From Paulinella micropora (Eukaryota; Cercozoa; Imbricatea; Euglyphida; Paulinellidae): a DNA stretch of 64,000 nt. Positions 11,293 to 21,918 of this stretch are shown here, piece by piece; the first letter of the stretch is position 1; each line of letters begins with the position of its first letter. Both the position numbers and the translations under genes were made by a program. The DNA lies in contig WBZZ01004665.1 in assembly GCA_019918135.1 (NCBI GenBank), positions 1-64,000 of the forward strand. Direction: 5' to 3'. The notes below the pieces were generated by a model. It did not search any database. It saw only the letters and a program-made list of their open reading frames with translations, and was not told where the DNA came from.

Positions 11293-12033
11293 TTAATGAG
11301 TAATACTTAAAGCACTTTGTGCCAGCTCGTCCACTCGCCGAAAGAACCGGCGCAGGCGCCGGTTGAGCCTTTCTTCTGCTTTCTTCCAGTACCGGCCCTT
11401 GACTTTCTGGATAGTGAGTATGCACTTGTTATATCTTGGTACATCCGGTAGGTCTTCCAGCGCTGATTGAGGCAGATCAGCAGCGATGTCCCAGCAGCTC
11501 CGCCACGGGTCACTCCGACCGACGCCTGGCACCACCAGGAAGCGGGGCAGAGATAAATGGTCGAGTAGGCGCTCCTGCTGCTCAGGAGCCAGCCTGCTCC
11601 ATTGGCCCGGCCCGAGCGCTTCGTGGCAGAGGGGGGCGATGTACTCCGTGACTAGGCCCACCAGCTCGGCCGGCACGCCGAACCGCTCCCGCAGCAGGTG
11701 CAGGCCGGCGTGTTCCGCGGCTATCAGCCCGGCCACGGTGCGCACCCACGGGTCCTCTGTGCCTTTAGTCATCAGTAGCTGGTCCAGCCAGGAAAACACA
11801 CAGCCCGGGGCAGGGCACGACTGCCGGTCAGCTATGTCGACGAGCTCGCCCAGCAGGAAGTGTGCGCTGTCCGGCCGGCGCGCGGCTTCTTCGGTGGGCC
11901 GCTCGAACAGGAGCTGGCGTGGGGCGGCGGCCAGCGACGGCAGTGCCAGGCGGCGGCGCTTGCGAGGCTCTTCGCTGGCACCGGCAGACGGTCGTGGCGG
12001 CGGGCGCCTGGTAACAGCGTTGTTCGGCAGCAT
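11293..12033 (-). CDS. Unknown nuclear-type protein, 246 residues, with paralog at 8891
   Basis: The ATG at 12033-12031 is followed by a basic stretch (EEPRKRRRLALPSL) resembling a nuclear localisation signal, then helices including PAELVGLVTEYIAP, the conserved LPRFLVVPGVGRSDPWRSCW block, and a basic coiled C-terminus. The stop TAA overlaps ATTAAAAG, so termination and polyadenylation signals coincide. The family is not recognised; it is shared with the truncated copy at 8891-9280. Intact frame. Confidence 0.6.
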   Translation of the reverse strand: MLPNNAVTRRPPPRPSAGASEEPRKRRRLALPSLAAAPRQLLFERPTEEAARRPDSAHFLLGELVDIADRQSCPAPGCVFSWLDQLLMTKGTEDPWVRTVAGLIAAEHAGLHLLRERFGVPAELVGLVTEYIAPLCHEALGPGQWSRLAPEQQERLLDHLSLPRFLVVPGVGRSDPWRSCWDIAADLPQSALEDLPDVPRYNKCILTIQKVKGRYWKKAEERLNRRLRRFFRRVDELAQSALSITH

Positions 12034-12540
12034 CAGCAGCGGGGCAGGGTTCGATGGTAGCCCACAGCAGCGGGACAGTGGACAAGAGGTTTGGTAGTCT
12101 GCTGGTTCGCTAGGCCACTTGTGGCCTCGGCGGCAGTAGGCAATCTGAGCTGGGAGGAGGGGGCGCACGCGCGCGCCCGGTGGGGGGGGGGGGGGCAACG
12201 CGCGCGCCCCCAGCCGGCACGTGCGCCCCCACCTGGCGCGCGCCGGGGGAGGGGAGGGCGCGCCCCCTCCTCACTGGCACCTGCGCCGGGCCGCGGGGCC
12301 ACGCGCGCAGTGTACAAGCCGGCGCGCGAGCGGGGGCAGGAGGGGGGGCGTGCCGGGCGGTAGGGTGGCCACGGCCGAGAGAGCGCGCGGCGGGAGAGAG
12401 AGAGAGAGCGAGAGCGAGAGTGCGGGAGGGGGGAGGGAGTGCGCGCGCGAGAGTGGCGAGGCCGGGAAGGAGGAGCGGCGGGCCCGGGCCGCCAGAGGAG
12501 GAGGCGGTCCTGGGGGTGGCTGGTCTGGCGGCTAGTGCCC
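12034..12540. other. Spacer with G/C tracts and a GA-rich microsatellite
   Basis: The region contains a G run at 12182-12193, a near-repeat of the GCGCGCCCCC/GGCACCTGCGCC type and an AGAGAGAGAG stretch near 12391-12420. No gene is seen. It should hold the promoter of the 11293-12033 gene. Confidence 0.3.
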
Positions 12541-15500
12541 TCACTGCGAGCCGGCTAGCGTGGGCAGGAACTCGCGCCGTTCGGACCAGGGGTCGTCCGC
12601 CCACACCTGCAGCTCGCAGCGGCACTCGCCCAGCTCGCGGCAGCGGGAGCACGGCGGCCACACTTCCTCCAGCAGCAGGGCTTCTTCCGCCGTCGGCGAA
12701 GCCCAGGGCAGGCCTAGCACGACGGTCTTGTAGCAGCGGAAACAGCAGTGGCACTGCCGGCACGCCCCTACCGCACACAGGCAGACCGTCGCTAACCAGA
12801 GCAGCGGCGCCCACAGCGGCGGCCACGAGGAGGGCGGCCGGGGCGGGGGCGCTGGGCGTCCGTGGGCGGCCCGGGGGGGGCCGCCAGCCCGGGCGCGGGC
12901 TGGACGACGCGGCCCCGCCAGGTAGAGTACACCGAGGCCCCCAGGGCGTCGCCGACCTGCCGCCGGCGGCGGGCGAGGCCAAAGGTGGCTTCCAAGCGCA
13001 CGACGAGGGTCACGTCGGCCGCGGCCGGCGCCGCGCCCGGCGGCGCGGCCGGCCAGGCCTCCGGGCACACGAGGACGCTGTGCGGGCCCGTCCAGTTGGC
13101 CGCGGGGTAGTCGACGGTGGCCGTCGTGGTCCCCAGCGCCAGCGTGTAGCGCAGCAGCGCCAGGCTCTGCAGGGGGGCGTACCGCTGATCGCTGACGAGC
13201 GCCAGGAAGCACGGCCACGCCAGGGAGCCGTCGCTCTGGTAGTAGAGCTGCGTGACCTCGGCGGCCCCCGCGGCGGCCCCCGCGGCGGGGCCCAGGGCGT
13301 CCAGCCGGGCGGCCTCCTCCGCGCTGCCATTGGCGAGCAGTAGCAGCGACGAGGTGGGGGGAGCCAGCCCCAGCTCCAGCTCGCACCAGTCCTGCGCCGG
13401 AAAGACGAAGCGGAGCCGCGCCTGGGACGTCAGGTTCGGGTACAGGCGGTGCTGCGCCGCAAACCCGTACACGAGCTGCACCGCCTCGCCCCCGCTGTCA
13501 CAACGGTCCGCCCGACTGCGGGCCCACCAGCGCTGTGTGCACTCCACGGGCCCGCAGTCGGGCGGGCCCCACGCGCCGAGTTCCCCCGGCTCCCAGAACG
13601 AACCGGCCGGCGCCTGCCGGGGGGCGAGCAGCCAGCCGGTGGCGGTGGTGGCGAAGACCAGCTCGGAGGCGAGCGACTGGTTGCTGACCCACCGCACGGC
13701 CCAGCTCAGGCACAGGGCGCGCACCGGCGCGGGCAGGCCCGACGTGACCGAGACGTTGGGCTCGAGCCACGGCAGCAGGAGGAAGAAGGGCAGCCGCACG
13801 TCGGCCACGGCGCAGCCGGCGCCCACGACGACCTCGCCCACCCACTGGTCGCAGGCGCCCGCCCCGGTGCAGACACACGAGGCGTTGGCGTCCACCTCGC
13901 AGTCGACGACGCGGCACTCCCCCGGCCCCGCCGTGTGGTTCCCGCCCGGCGCCCCGGCGGCCACCGCCACGCGCGCCGTGGCCAGCAGGTGGCAGGCGCT
14001 GGCGGACTGGACTCGCAGGGCCGGGGCGGTCCAGCCGTCGCTGGGCACCCGCACCACGAAGGAGAGGCGCCCCGCCTGCGCCCCGCTCAGCACCGTGAAG
14101 GCCGTGCCCGCGGGGTCGAGCCAGGGCTCGGCCAGGCCGGTGGGCGCGGCGGGGCACTCCGGCGGCAGCGCGGGGCAAGGCGTGGGCGAGGCCGAGGCCG
14201 AGCACGAAGAGCCCAGGGCCGAAGGCGAGGCCGAAGGCGAGGCCGGAGGCAAGGCCGAAGACGAGGCTGAGGACGAGGCAGAGGAAGAGGATGAGGGTGA
14301 GGGTGAGGCCGAAGACGAGGCTGAAGACGAGGCCGAGGACGAGGAGGAGGAGGAGGATGAGGGTGAGGCCGAAGACGAGGGCGAGGCCGAAGACGAGGCC
14401 GAAGACGAGGGCGAGGCAGTAGACGAGGAGGAGGGCGAGGCTGAAGACGAAGGCGAGGCCGAAGACGAAGACGAGGCAGTAGACGAGGCAGTAGACGAGG
14501 CCGAGGACGAGGCAGTGGACGAGGCAGTAGAGGAGGCAGAGGACGAGGCAGTGGACGAGGCTGAGGCCGAGGCAGTAGAGGAGGCAGAGGCCGTAGAGGA
14601 GGCCGAGGCAGTAGAGGAGGCCGAGGGCGAGGGCGCAGACGAGGCCGAGGCCCAGGGTGAGGGCGAGACCGAGGGCGCGGGCGAGGCCGAAGCCGACGGC
14701 CCGGGCGAGGCCGAAGCCGAGGGCGCGGACGAGGCCGAAGCCGACTGCCCGGGCGAGGCCGAAGCCGACGGCACACAGGCTGCCGCCGGGGGCCACTCGC
14801 CCGCCAGGAAGGGCCCCGGCCCGCCGCCGGCCGCCGCAAAGTACAGCTGCGTGGCCGCGCGGGTGCGGACCTGCAACCCCACGCGGTAGGCCGTCCGCCC
14901 GTCCCAGCGGTGGAGCCGGAAGTCGGCGGCGTAGACCCCGTCGCGCTCGCACGCCGCCACGGCCCACCACCACGGGTCCCCGGGCGCCGGCGGCCGCAGC
15001 TCGACCCTCGGCCGCGCACTGCTCTCGTTCACGTCCGCACGGCAGGTCGAGGCCGAACCAGACGCTGGTCCCCCCGCTAGCGCAGTCCGCCGCCCGCAGC
15101 GTGTTGGGCGGCGCCTGCACGACCTGGTTCAGGTACGCCACGAGCCGCACCCGCGTGTCCTTGCAGTCGGGCAGCGCGTCCACCAGGTCCCAGGGGCTGT
15201 GGATGGCCAGCAGGCGGGCCAGCCCCCCCACGCTCTGCGCGTGGAACTCCACGTCCACCGAGGCTGGTATAGTCCCGCGCGTCGTACGCCTGCCCCCAGG
15301 CGGGCTGGGGCTGGCGCCGGTAGGCGGACGACGGGTCCGGCGGCCACTGCTCGTACAGCGGCGTCCCCTCGTACGGGTTCAGGTGGTGCAGGCTGGGCGT
15401 CAAGGCCTGCAGCAGGGGCCGGAAGCCCGGGTCCGGCGGCCCCCGGCCGTACCGGAACGCGGGCGGGGCGCCCCCCGCGGACCCACAGCCCGTGCAGCCG

Positions 15501-18308
15501 ACGGGGGTCTCGCCGTCCACGAGCCAGCGGTTGGCCGTGGCGGCGAAGTGCACGGCCGCGGCCGCGATGTGGCTCGTGTCGCTCAGCGAGACGAGCCCGT
15601 CGCCGTCCGTGTCGCCCGCGGTGGGGAAGGGCCCCACGGGCGCGGGCCCCGTGTCCGCCGGCGCGTCCGCCAGCGCGCGCCGCCAGCGCGCGCCGCCGCC
15701 GCAGCGACGGGGCGGCCGCGTACCCGGCCGCCAGCGTAGTGTTGCCGGCCACCACCACGTAGGTCTCGGACGCGCCCAGGGGCGGCAGGCCCGCGGCGGC
15801 CGTCAAGTCGTGGACGGCGGAGCCGGCCGCGTCGAGCGCGCGCAGCTGGACCAAGAACCCCGTGAGCGCGTAGCGGCCGGACGCGCCGGGGCGCAGCGGC
15901 AGGCGCAGCGTGCACACGTGCACCTCCCCGGCCAGCGCGCGCTGCGCCGCCGGGTCCAGGGCCTGCACCTGCCAGAACAGCCAGCGCGCGTAGCCCAGCT
16001 CGGAGAAGCGGGGTTCGTAGCTAGGGGCCCGGCCGAGCACGAAGCGCACGTCCAGCCCGTGCGGGTTCTCGAGGCAGAAGGCCTGCAGCGCGTCGCAGGC
16101 GCCGCCGACCTCGCCGACCGCCGCCAGCAGCAGGTCGAACGGGCCGGGCGCCAGGTTGAGCGCCACCGGCGCCGACGCGTTGAGCTCCCGGCTGGCGTTG
16201 GCGGGGCACAGCACCGTCACGTACGCTGTGTTGACTTGGTAAGAGTTCAGGCGGGGGCGCAGCGCCCCCGTGGCCGGATCCACGGCCGCCCGCGTGCCGT
16301 CGTCCAGCCCGAAGCGGATCAGCTGCGCGGCCTCGGGGGGGGGGGGGGGGGGGACAGGTCCGCCAGGGGCCGCAGCCACCAGCCGCCCTCGAAGTGCACC
16401 AGGACGCCGTCGGGGTCGGGGCGGGCGCCCCCCCCCCCCCGAAACGGTCCAGGGCCCGGCGGCGGCGCCGCCGCCCGGCGCGTACGACACGTTGGCGCCC
16501 ACGGCGGGCCAGGGCTCCGTCGACACCGCCACCGACACGGGGCACGACTCCAGCCGCCACGCCGGGCCGGGGGGGAAGCGGGCGCGCCACGCGGTCGTGC
16601 CGTTCGTGCCGTTCGTGCCGTTCGTGCCGGGCGCGGCGGCCCGCAGCGGCCGGGCACAGCCCGGGCGCGGGCGGGCGTCCAGGCGCACGGCCCCGTCTGC
16701 GCCCGGCCCGTCCAGGCCCACGTGGGCGCTGAGGTCGGCCTCCGCCGCGGGCGCGCCGGCGCTCAGGCGCCCCCGGGCCACGAGGCAGCCGGCCGAGTAC
16801 AGCTGGCTGAAGTGCAGGGGCCGCATCGCCCCGCCCTGCTCGCAGGTCGCGAGCGGCTGCCCCGCCGGCGCGAAGGGCGCGTAGTAGTCGGCCCACACCT
16901 CCAGCGCCACCAGGTCGTACACCACCAGCCACGCCGCCCCCGGCCGTGCCAGGGCTTCCGCGCAGGCGCGGCCGGGGGTGGGCAGCGCCACGCCCCCGGC
17001 CGCCTGCACGACGAGGCGAGGGTCCTCCGTCACCACGTACGCCGCCGGCTCGCCCTCGAACCACAGCAGCGCCCGCCAGTCCGTGCAGTCCGGGGCCGAC
17101 ACGGGCGCGTAGGTGGCGGCCGAGCCCGCCGGCGCCACGGCGTGCGCCACCTCGACGGTGAGCCGCACCGGGCGGGGGGGGCTCGTCAGCAGCCAGCCCG
17201 GCGCCGTCTGGCCGCCCCACGACGCCCGCAGGTGCGGGCCCCACGGCAGCGGCGGGGCGCCGACCGGCAGCACCAACTGCCAGCCGCCGTCCGAGCGCGA
17301 GACCAGCAGCGACTCGTCGCCGGGGCCGGCCAGCGACGCCTCGGCCGACACGTCGCGGTAGTGGCCGCACGGGTCCACGGCCCACACGAGCGCCGTGGCC
17401 CGGGCGCCGGTAGAGTCCAGCAGGCCCCCGGCGGAGGGGGCGGCGGGGGCGGAGGCGCGGAAGCGCAGTTCCCCCTGGGTCCCGCCCGGCGGCCCCCCCC
17501 ACCGGGCCCGGGCGGCCGGGCCCAGCACCGTGACGGCCGCCAGGCGCTCGCCGGCGCCGGGCCCGGCCGCCAGGCGCGCTACGGCCGCGGGCCCGGCGCC
17601 GTCCACGGCCACGAGCCACTGGCCCGCGCCGTCGGGGGCGCGGGCCCAGCCCCCCGCGCCGAGCGCGAGCGGGCCGGGCCCGCCCGTGGCCGAGAGCCGG
17701 ACCAGCGGGGTCACGTCGTAGCGTCGTCCGCCCCCCGGGCCCAGCTGCGCCGTCGCCACCAGCCGGCCCAGCCGCCGGGGGGGACGAGCGGGGGCCGGGC
17801 CTCGAGGGCCAGCGAGCCCGGGACGAAGGACCAGGCCCACCACGTCACGTTGGCGCCCGGGGCCGCGCCGTCGTCGCCCGCCGCGGCCGACACCCAGGCG
17901 GCGGCGGGCCAGCCCGCGCTGCGGCTGGTGACGGCGGAGCAACCCCCCTCGTCCACCGCCTCCAGCAGGCCCGGCGCCGCCTCGCAGCGCCGCGCGGCCA
18001 CCCCGGCCGGGCTCATGGTCGGCCGCGCGGCTGTGGCTGTACACGGGCACCAGGCACAGCCGGGCCCCGGCAGGGCACCCGGCGCCGCAGGGCAGGCCCC
18101 GCAGCGCCGGCAGGCCCTCGGGCGCGGCGTAGGCCCCCACCAGGAACGGCGGCCGCGGGGCCACGCGCAGCGACGGCTCGCCATTCACCGCGACGGCCGT
18201 GTTGGCCCCGAACAGCCGCGGCCCGGCGGCGGGCGGCGGGCCAAGCCACCGTACTCTGATTAAAAAAAAGGACAACACTACCTGAGTGCACCAGTGTAGC
18301 AGAGACAA
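12541..18308 (-). CDS. Giant surface glycoprotein with Ser/Ala stalk, calcium-loop motif and C-terminal membrane anchor, frame-interrupted
   Basis: Continuous coding character runs for about 1900 codons from 18308 (no clear ATG) down to 12541. Many N-x-S/T sites are present, including a tandem of Asn-Gly-Thr repeats near 16600. At about 15600-15630 lies GDTDGDGLVSLSD, an EF-hand or dockerin-type calcium loop. A Ser/Ala/Pro stalk covers about 14185-14790. After a further extracellular part comes a hydrophobic segment (LWAPLLWLATVCLCAVGAC, about 12815-12757) and a Cys-rich cytoplasmic tail. The frame changes near 18030, 17780, 16440, 16340, 15690, 15270, 15035 and 12870; the 16440 and 16340 pair sits on a C10 and a G18 tract and restores the frame. 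The design fits a virion envelope or host-surface glycoprotein; no homolog family is recognised. Confidence 0.55.
14185..14790. repeat. Low-complexity hexanucleotide-type repeat encoding Ser/Ala stalk
   Basis: Irregular tandem units of GAGGCCGAAGAC, GAGGCAGTAGAC and GACGAGGAGGAG type. On the minus strand, in the glycoprotein frame, they encode Ser-Ala-Ser-Ala-Ser-Pro and long Ser runs. The plus strand would give Glu/Asp/Ala and is taken to be antisense. Confidence 0.75.
18230..18290. repeat. Copy 1 of a dispersed element of about 45 bases (ACTCTGATTAAAAAAA core)
   Basis: A segment with GGCGGGCC, GGCCAAGC and the core GTACTCTGATTAAAAAAAAG recurs almost identically at 28005-28060. The plus strand carries an ATTAAA plus A run; the minus strand carries a T tract followed by AATCAG, which resembles a splice acceptor. 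Its function is unknown. Confidence 0.6.
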
Positions 18309-18674
18309 AGGGTCCTTCTCTCAATTCTTACACGCGGTACGTACGACTGGCGTTCGGCCGAACCCAGGGCTCGGCGCGGAAGGGCTTCGTGCCACACATG
18401 GGGCGGCCGCGCGCCGCCCACGCTGCCTAGCGCCGCCCCGGCGGTCGCATCGTCGTCCCCGCCCGCCCCACTAGCCCGCCCCGTGAGCGTGCCCCTGGCT
18501 AAGGTGCGGGGGGGGGGGGGGGGAGCAGCGCGCCCCGCCCCCTCTCTCTTCCCCCCCCCCCCCCCCCCCCGCCCCGCGAGGGTTCCCTGGCTAAGGCGCG
18601 GGGGGGGGGGGGGGGAGAGAGCAGCGCGTCCTGCCCCCCTCCCCCCGCCGGGGCCTCGGGTTAAGCACACAAAG
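18309..18674. other. Spacer with three long G/C homopolymers
   Basis: A G run near 18511-18524, a C run of about 20 near 18551-18570 and a G run near 18601-18615 are embedded in two similar blocks around GTGCCCCTGGCTAAGG and GGTTCCCTGGCTAAGG, so this part is itself a short duplication. No gene is seen; it should hold the promoter of the 18675 gene. Confidence 0.35.
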
Positions 18675-19849
18675 ATGTCACAGATGAGCAAGTCCTGCTC
18701 GTACTGCGGCAAGCAGGGTGGATGCAACTCGCTGCGGGCAGCTGGCCCCCCAGCTGAGCCAGACCCCGGAGCAGGTGCGGCAGCTGTTGTGGCTCGCTAA
18801 CGCCTTTGGCATCCTGGCGGGTTTGCTCAGGTCGGCACTGGATCCCTCCTTCCCCCGCCTAGCGGTCGCATGGACTAAGAAGGCGCTAGAAGTGTTAGAG
18901 CGCAAAGCCGTTGAGTTCGACAAAGGGATCCTGGACGCCTATGTCGCTTGGTGGCGGAAGGAGCTATCCAGGGGCAGTACCTCGTCGTCCACTGGGCCTT
19001 GCGCTACGGCGCTGCAGCACCTGGGCGCGTACACACAGGCGACTAAGGTCCCATCCATACAAGCACTACGCACTGCAGCGGCTGCGCGGGGGGGGGCTAA
19101 GCGGGCGGTTGCCAGCGGACTGGACAGGCTGGGCAGGCGCGGGGCCTGCGCTAGTGAACATGCAAGCTGGGTACCTGTGGGTTGACCCAGAACAAGACAC
19201 AGTCGGTGCAGAGGAGGCTGCTTGCCTACCACTGCTGCTGCTCAGTGTCGCTTATTGGGCCAGCGCCAACATGGCCAAATGTCACAGCCGCATCCCACGG
19301 ACCGTCGTCGAGAGCAAGAGCGAGGTAGGGGGAGACTCAGAGGAAGACTCGGAGGACGAACGGCAGGAACTAACAGAAGCGGAGAGGCGTGCGATGGAAG
19401 CGGAGCGGGAGAGGCAACGTGCGCTGGCACGTGCGGAGCAGCTTCAAGTGGCCAGGAAAGATAGAGATCGAAAGCAAACGAACGCGGCTGCGTTAAGGGC
19501 GGCAAGGAATGTTACCCTGGCTGAGATCAAAGAACAACTGAAACTGTTAGGAGGTGGTTCAAAAGATACGGGCACAGACGCCGCCACCTACCGAGCGGTC
19601 CTGCGCAGTTTGGATAAGCATAAAATCTACTCTGCAGACGACCGGTCGAAGCTAAGCAGCGACGCCGAGTTTACCAACGCTATGCGAACAGTGTACAAGA
19701 GGAATACTGGCAGTGAACTCCCCGGTCAGAACAACCAGGTCTGGGAGGAAGCACAGAAGCTCCTGCGGGAGGAAGCACTGAAGCTCCTGCAGCAGCAGAA
19801 GCCTGGGGGACAGCGCACAGTTCCAACCGCTGATGAGGGTCTTCGATAA
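18675..19849 (+). CDS. Unknown protein with N-terminal CxxC zinc-knuckle-like motif and charged coiled region
   Basis: ATG 18675 begins MSQMSKSCSYCGKQGGC, a possible zinc-binding knuckle. The frame changes near 18750 at a C6 tract and near 19090 at a G9 tract. The middle part is helical (LLWLANAFGILAGLLR). The C-terminal part has an acidic patch, a charged coiled coil rich in Glu/Arg (about 19370-19500) and a compact end domain with YRAVLRSLDKHKIYSADDRSKL. The N-terminal CxxC layout recalls the unknown genes at 28304 and 30973. Family not recognised. Confidence 0.5.
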
Positions 19850-20060
19850 TTTCGCCCGCGTAGGGCAAGGCTGTCACACTGGTTATGGCAGAGGCGAGGA
19901 TTGAGACAGGCCTAGCAGCGGAGGGCCAGCGGAAAGAGAGCAGACTAGTACTACCAAGAAATTCCCTGCAATCATATATCTAGGCAGGAGCGCTCGGGTT
20001 TCTGTCAGTTGTGCCTGACGACCGCACCTTTGCTGGTACTGCTAAGAAAGTCAACGTTGT

Positions 20061-20070
20061 TTTAATTAAA
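20061..20070. terminator. Palindromic TTTAATTAAA between convergent genes
   Basis: The ten-base palindrome supplies ATTAAA on both strands and lies between the 3' ends of the 18675 (plus) and 20172 (minus) genes. The same palindrome occurs at 32064 and 52068 in the same setting. Confidence 0.5.
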
Positions 20071-20171
20071 GGAAGGCCATTGTTTTAGCGGCAAGATTTC
20101 TTAGCGTCACCCGCCAGCTTCTAACAGAGTCGAACACAGTCTGCAGTTGCTTTTGAACAAGGGATCCCATT

Positions 20172-20510
20172 CTAGTCCCAGCGCCCCCTCCTCCCCGGGG
20201 CTGGTTGCCCGTCTTCGCCTGGTTCCTCCGGCTCGGACTCGGACTCATTTTCCTCCGCCTCGATAAACTCGAAGCCTTCTAGCACACCTAGGAACTCTTT
20301 GGCCAGCTCCCGGGGGTCGCCGGCCAGGCTGCGCTCGTAGTCCAGGGGCCCGGACACTCGTTGCTGCCGATCGAAGAGGTCGTACTCCCGAGCCAGCCAC
20401 GTTACGTCCAGGTGCCGGAAGTACAGTCGTTCACAGTCGGGCGCGGGCTCGAGCCCGAGATCACAGCGACGCCTGCCGGGGGCGGGGCCCGCGGCCAGGT
20501 GCTGCAGCAC
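20172..20510 (-). CDS. Acidic extension frame in phase with, and after, the GNAT stop codon
   Basis: After the TAG of the GNAT gene (20516-20514) the same frame stays open for more than 110 codons to a stop at 20172. It has a folded-looking part (ERLYFRHLDVTWLAREYDLF, DPRELAKEFLGVLEGFEFIE) and an acidic end. It lacks an ATG, so it is either a C-terminal domain reached by readthrough or separated by a nonsense change, or a separate gene whose start is not visible. Confidence 0.45.
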   Translation of the reverse strand: MLQHLAAGPAPGRRRCDLGLEPAPDCERLYFRHLDVTWLAREYDLFDRQQRVSGPLDYERSLAGDPRELAKEFLGVLEGFEFIEAEENESESEPEEPGEDGQPAPGRRGRWD

Positions 20511-20513
20511 GGA

Positions 20514-21443
20514 CTAGGGTGGGCGGCGGGGTGGACGCAGGCGCAGCCCCCAGAGCCAGAAGCTAGCGGTGCCCGTCGGACGCACGCCCAGGTCAGCGGC
20601 CCCGGGCGATAGCTGATCGCGGGAGTCCAGCACGGGACCGAAGAAGACGGCTTGGCCGTCTACTTGGCACAGCAGCCGGGTGTAATCACCGCTCTGCCGC
20701 TGCAGCTCGGTGATCTTCTCGGGCAGAAACACGCGGTGGCCCACCTGCACCGCGTCCAAGGTGACCACTCGCTGCGGGGCGGGCAGATCCTGCCGCCAGG
20801 GCAGAAAGCCGCCCCCGCTCGGGAGCTCTACGCAGTGCGGATCAACCCAGGCCTCCGTACCGAACAGCAGGCGTACTTGGACCGAGCGGGCCCCTGGTTG
20901 CTGCTGCCACCAGCGCCTAAGGTTGGGGGTGGGGCGCGGGACCTGGCGACGCATGCTGTGGCGGTGTAAGCCCTCACAGGGCTCCCACCCCTGCCTTCGC
21001 CAGAAGCCATAGCTCTCTGCGGGCTGGCAGAACAGAAAAAGAAAGTCCGCCGGGGTGGTGTGGGCCAGGTGCTCGAGCAGTGCTTGTGCAAAAGCACGGC
21101 CGAGGCCCTGGCCCCGACGCGCTACGTCTACTTCGAAGATATCCAAGTGCCAGGCTACTGCCTGGGTCACGAGAGCGTACGCCAGCACGACACCGGGCTC
21201 GGGCGTAGCGTGGTCTGCTTCTTCCGCATACACCAGCAGCGAGTCCCGCGGTTCGCCCAGTGCGCCCACCAGGAGGCTCCAGTTTTTCTTGAAGCCCGAG
21301 CGGGTTTTTGTGTCAAAGGAGCGTTCCACCAGGTCGCGCAGCGCCGGCAGATCGGCGGGGGAAGCGGCCCTGACCCCCCGACGTGCGGGCGGGCGCGGCC
21401 GCGCTGTGTCTGGCACGGGCTCTGCTCTTGGACCCTGTGCCAT
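20514..21443 (-). CDS. GNAT-family N-acetyltransferase
   Basis: ATG at 21443-21441, 309 residues. The N-terminal half is a GNAT fold: DLPALRDLVERSF as the first helix region, VVLAYALVTQ as the central strand, then DIFEVDVARRGQGLGRAFAQ (residues about 101-120), the R-x-x-G-x-G/A acetyl-CoA pyrophosphate loop, and ESYGFWRRQGWEPC near the end. The remaining 120 or so residues form an added C-terminal domain not assigned. GNAT enzymes transfer acetyl from acetyl-CoA to amines; the substrate here is unknown. The stop TAG is followed in frame by a long open stretch. Divergent from the helicase-MYND gene. Confidence 0.75.
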   Translation of the reverse strand: MAQGPRAEPVPDTARPRPPARRGVRAASPADLPALRDLVERSFDTKTRSGFKKNWSLLVGALGEPRDSLLVYAEEADHATPEPGVVLAYALVTQAVAWHLDIFEVDVARRGQGLGRAFAQALLEHLAHTTPADFLFLFCQPAESYGFWRRQGWEPCEGLHRHSMRRQVPRPTPNLRRWWQQQPGARSVQVRLLFGTEAWVDPHCVELPSGGGFLPWRQDLPAPQRVVTLDAVQVGHRVFLPEKITELQRQSGDYTRLLCQVDGQAVFFGPVLDSRDQLSPGAADLGVRPTGTASFWLWGLRLRPPRRPP

Positions 21444-21918
21444 GCTGCTAGAGGCTCGTGCTACACGGGTTGACTGCCAGAGCTCATGCTGGGCGAGGCC
21501 CAAGACAGTGGAGGCCGGGGGGGGGGGGGGGGGTTGTGGCACGCGTCCTCGGCCCCACCCTCCGTGCGCGTGCTCACCCCGGGCAGTGCGCCCCACACGC
21601 AATACCCCCCCCCCCCCCCCCCCCCTCCCGGCCACACCGTCGGCCGCCGCCGCCCGGCCACACCGCCACGCGCCCCCCCCCCCCCCCTCCCCCGCGACAG
21701 GGGGGGAGGGGGGGCGGAGCCCCCCCCCCCCCCCCCGGCGCCGCGCGCTTCCCCCTCCCCTGGCGGACACGCCCCCCTCGGGACCGTCGTGGTACCCCCG
21801 GCGCCCCCCCCCCCCCCCCAGGGGGGAGGTTGGTACACACACACCCTGCCTTGGGTAGTACCCGCGCCCAACTTGACGAACAAAAAAACGTGTACTGCCG
21901 TCACTGACGAACCCGTAG
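21444..21918. promoter_or_regulatory. Divergent promoter region dense in G/C homopolymers
   Basis: The spacer between GNAT (minus) and helicase-MYND (plus) contains a G run near 21519-21532, a C run of about 20 near 21606-21625 and further C runs near 21676, 21721 and 21808. No coding frame is credible here. Confidence 0.35.

Noticed and set aside
13252..18263. Very long plus-strand open frames (545 and 923 codons) opposite the glycoprotein
   Set aside because: In GC-rich sequence the antisense of a real gene is often open. The minus strand shows glycosylation sites, a calcium loop and a membrane span, while the plus strand gives Arg/Ala/Gly or Glu/Asp low-complexity text.
18013..18324. Alternative N-terminus for the glycoprotein reading FFNQSTVAWP, also seen on the minus strand at 28 kb
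   Set aside because: The shared peptide comes from the dispersed 45-base element and the frame soon turns into Arg/Ala-rich text; the duplication is better explained at DNA level.
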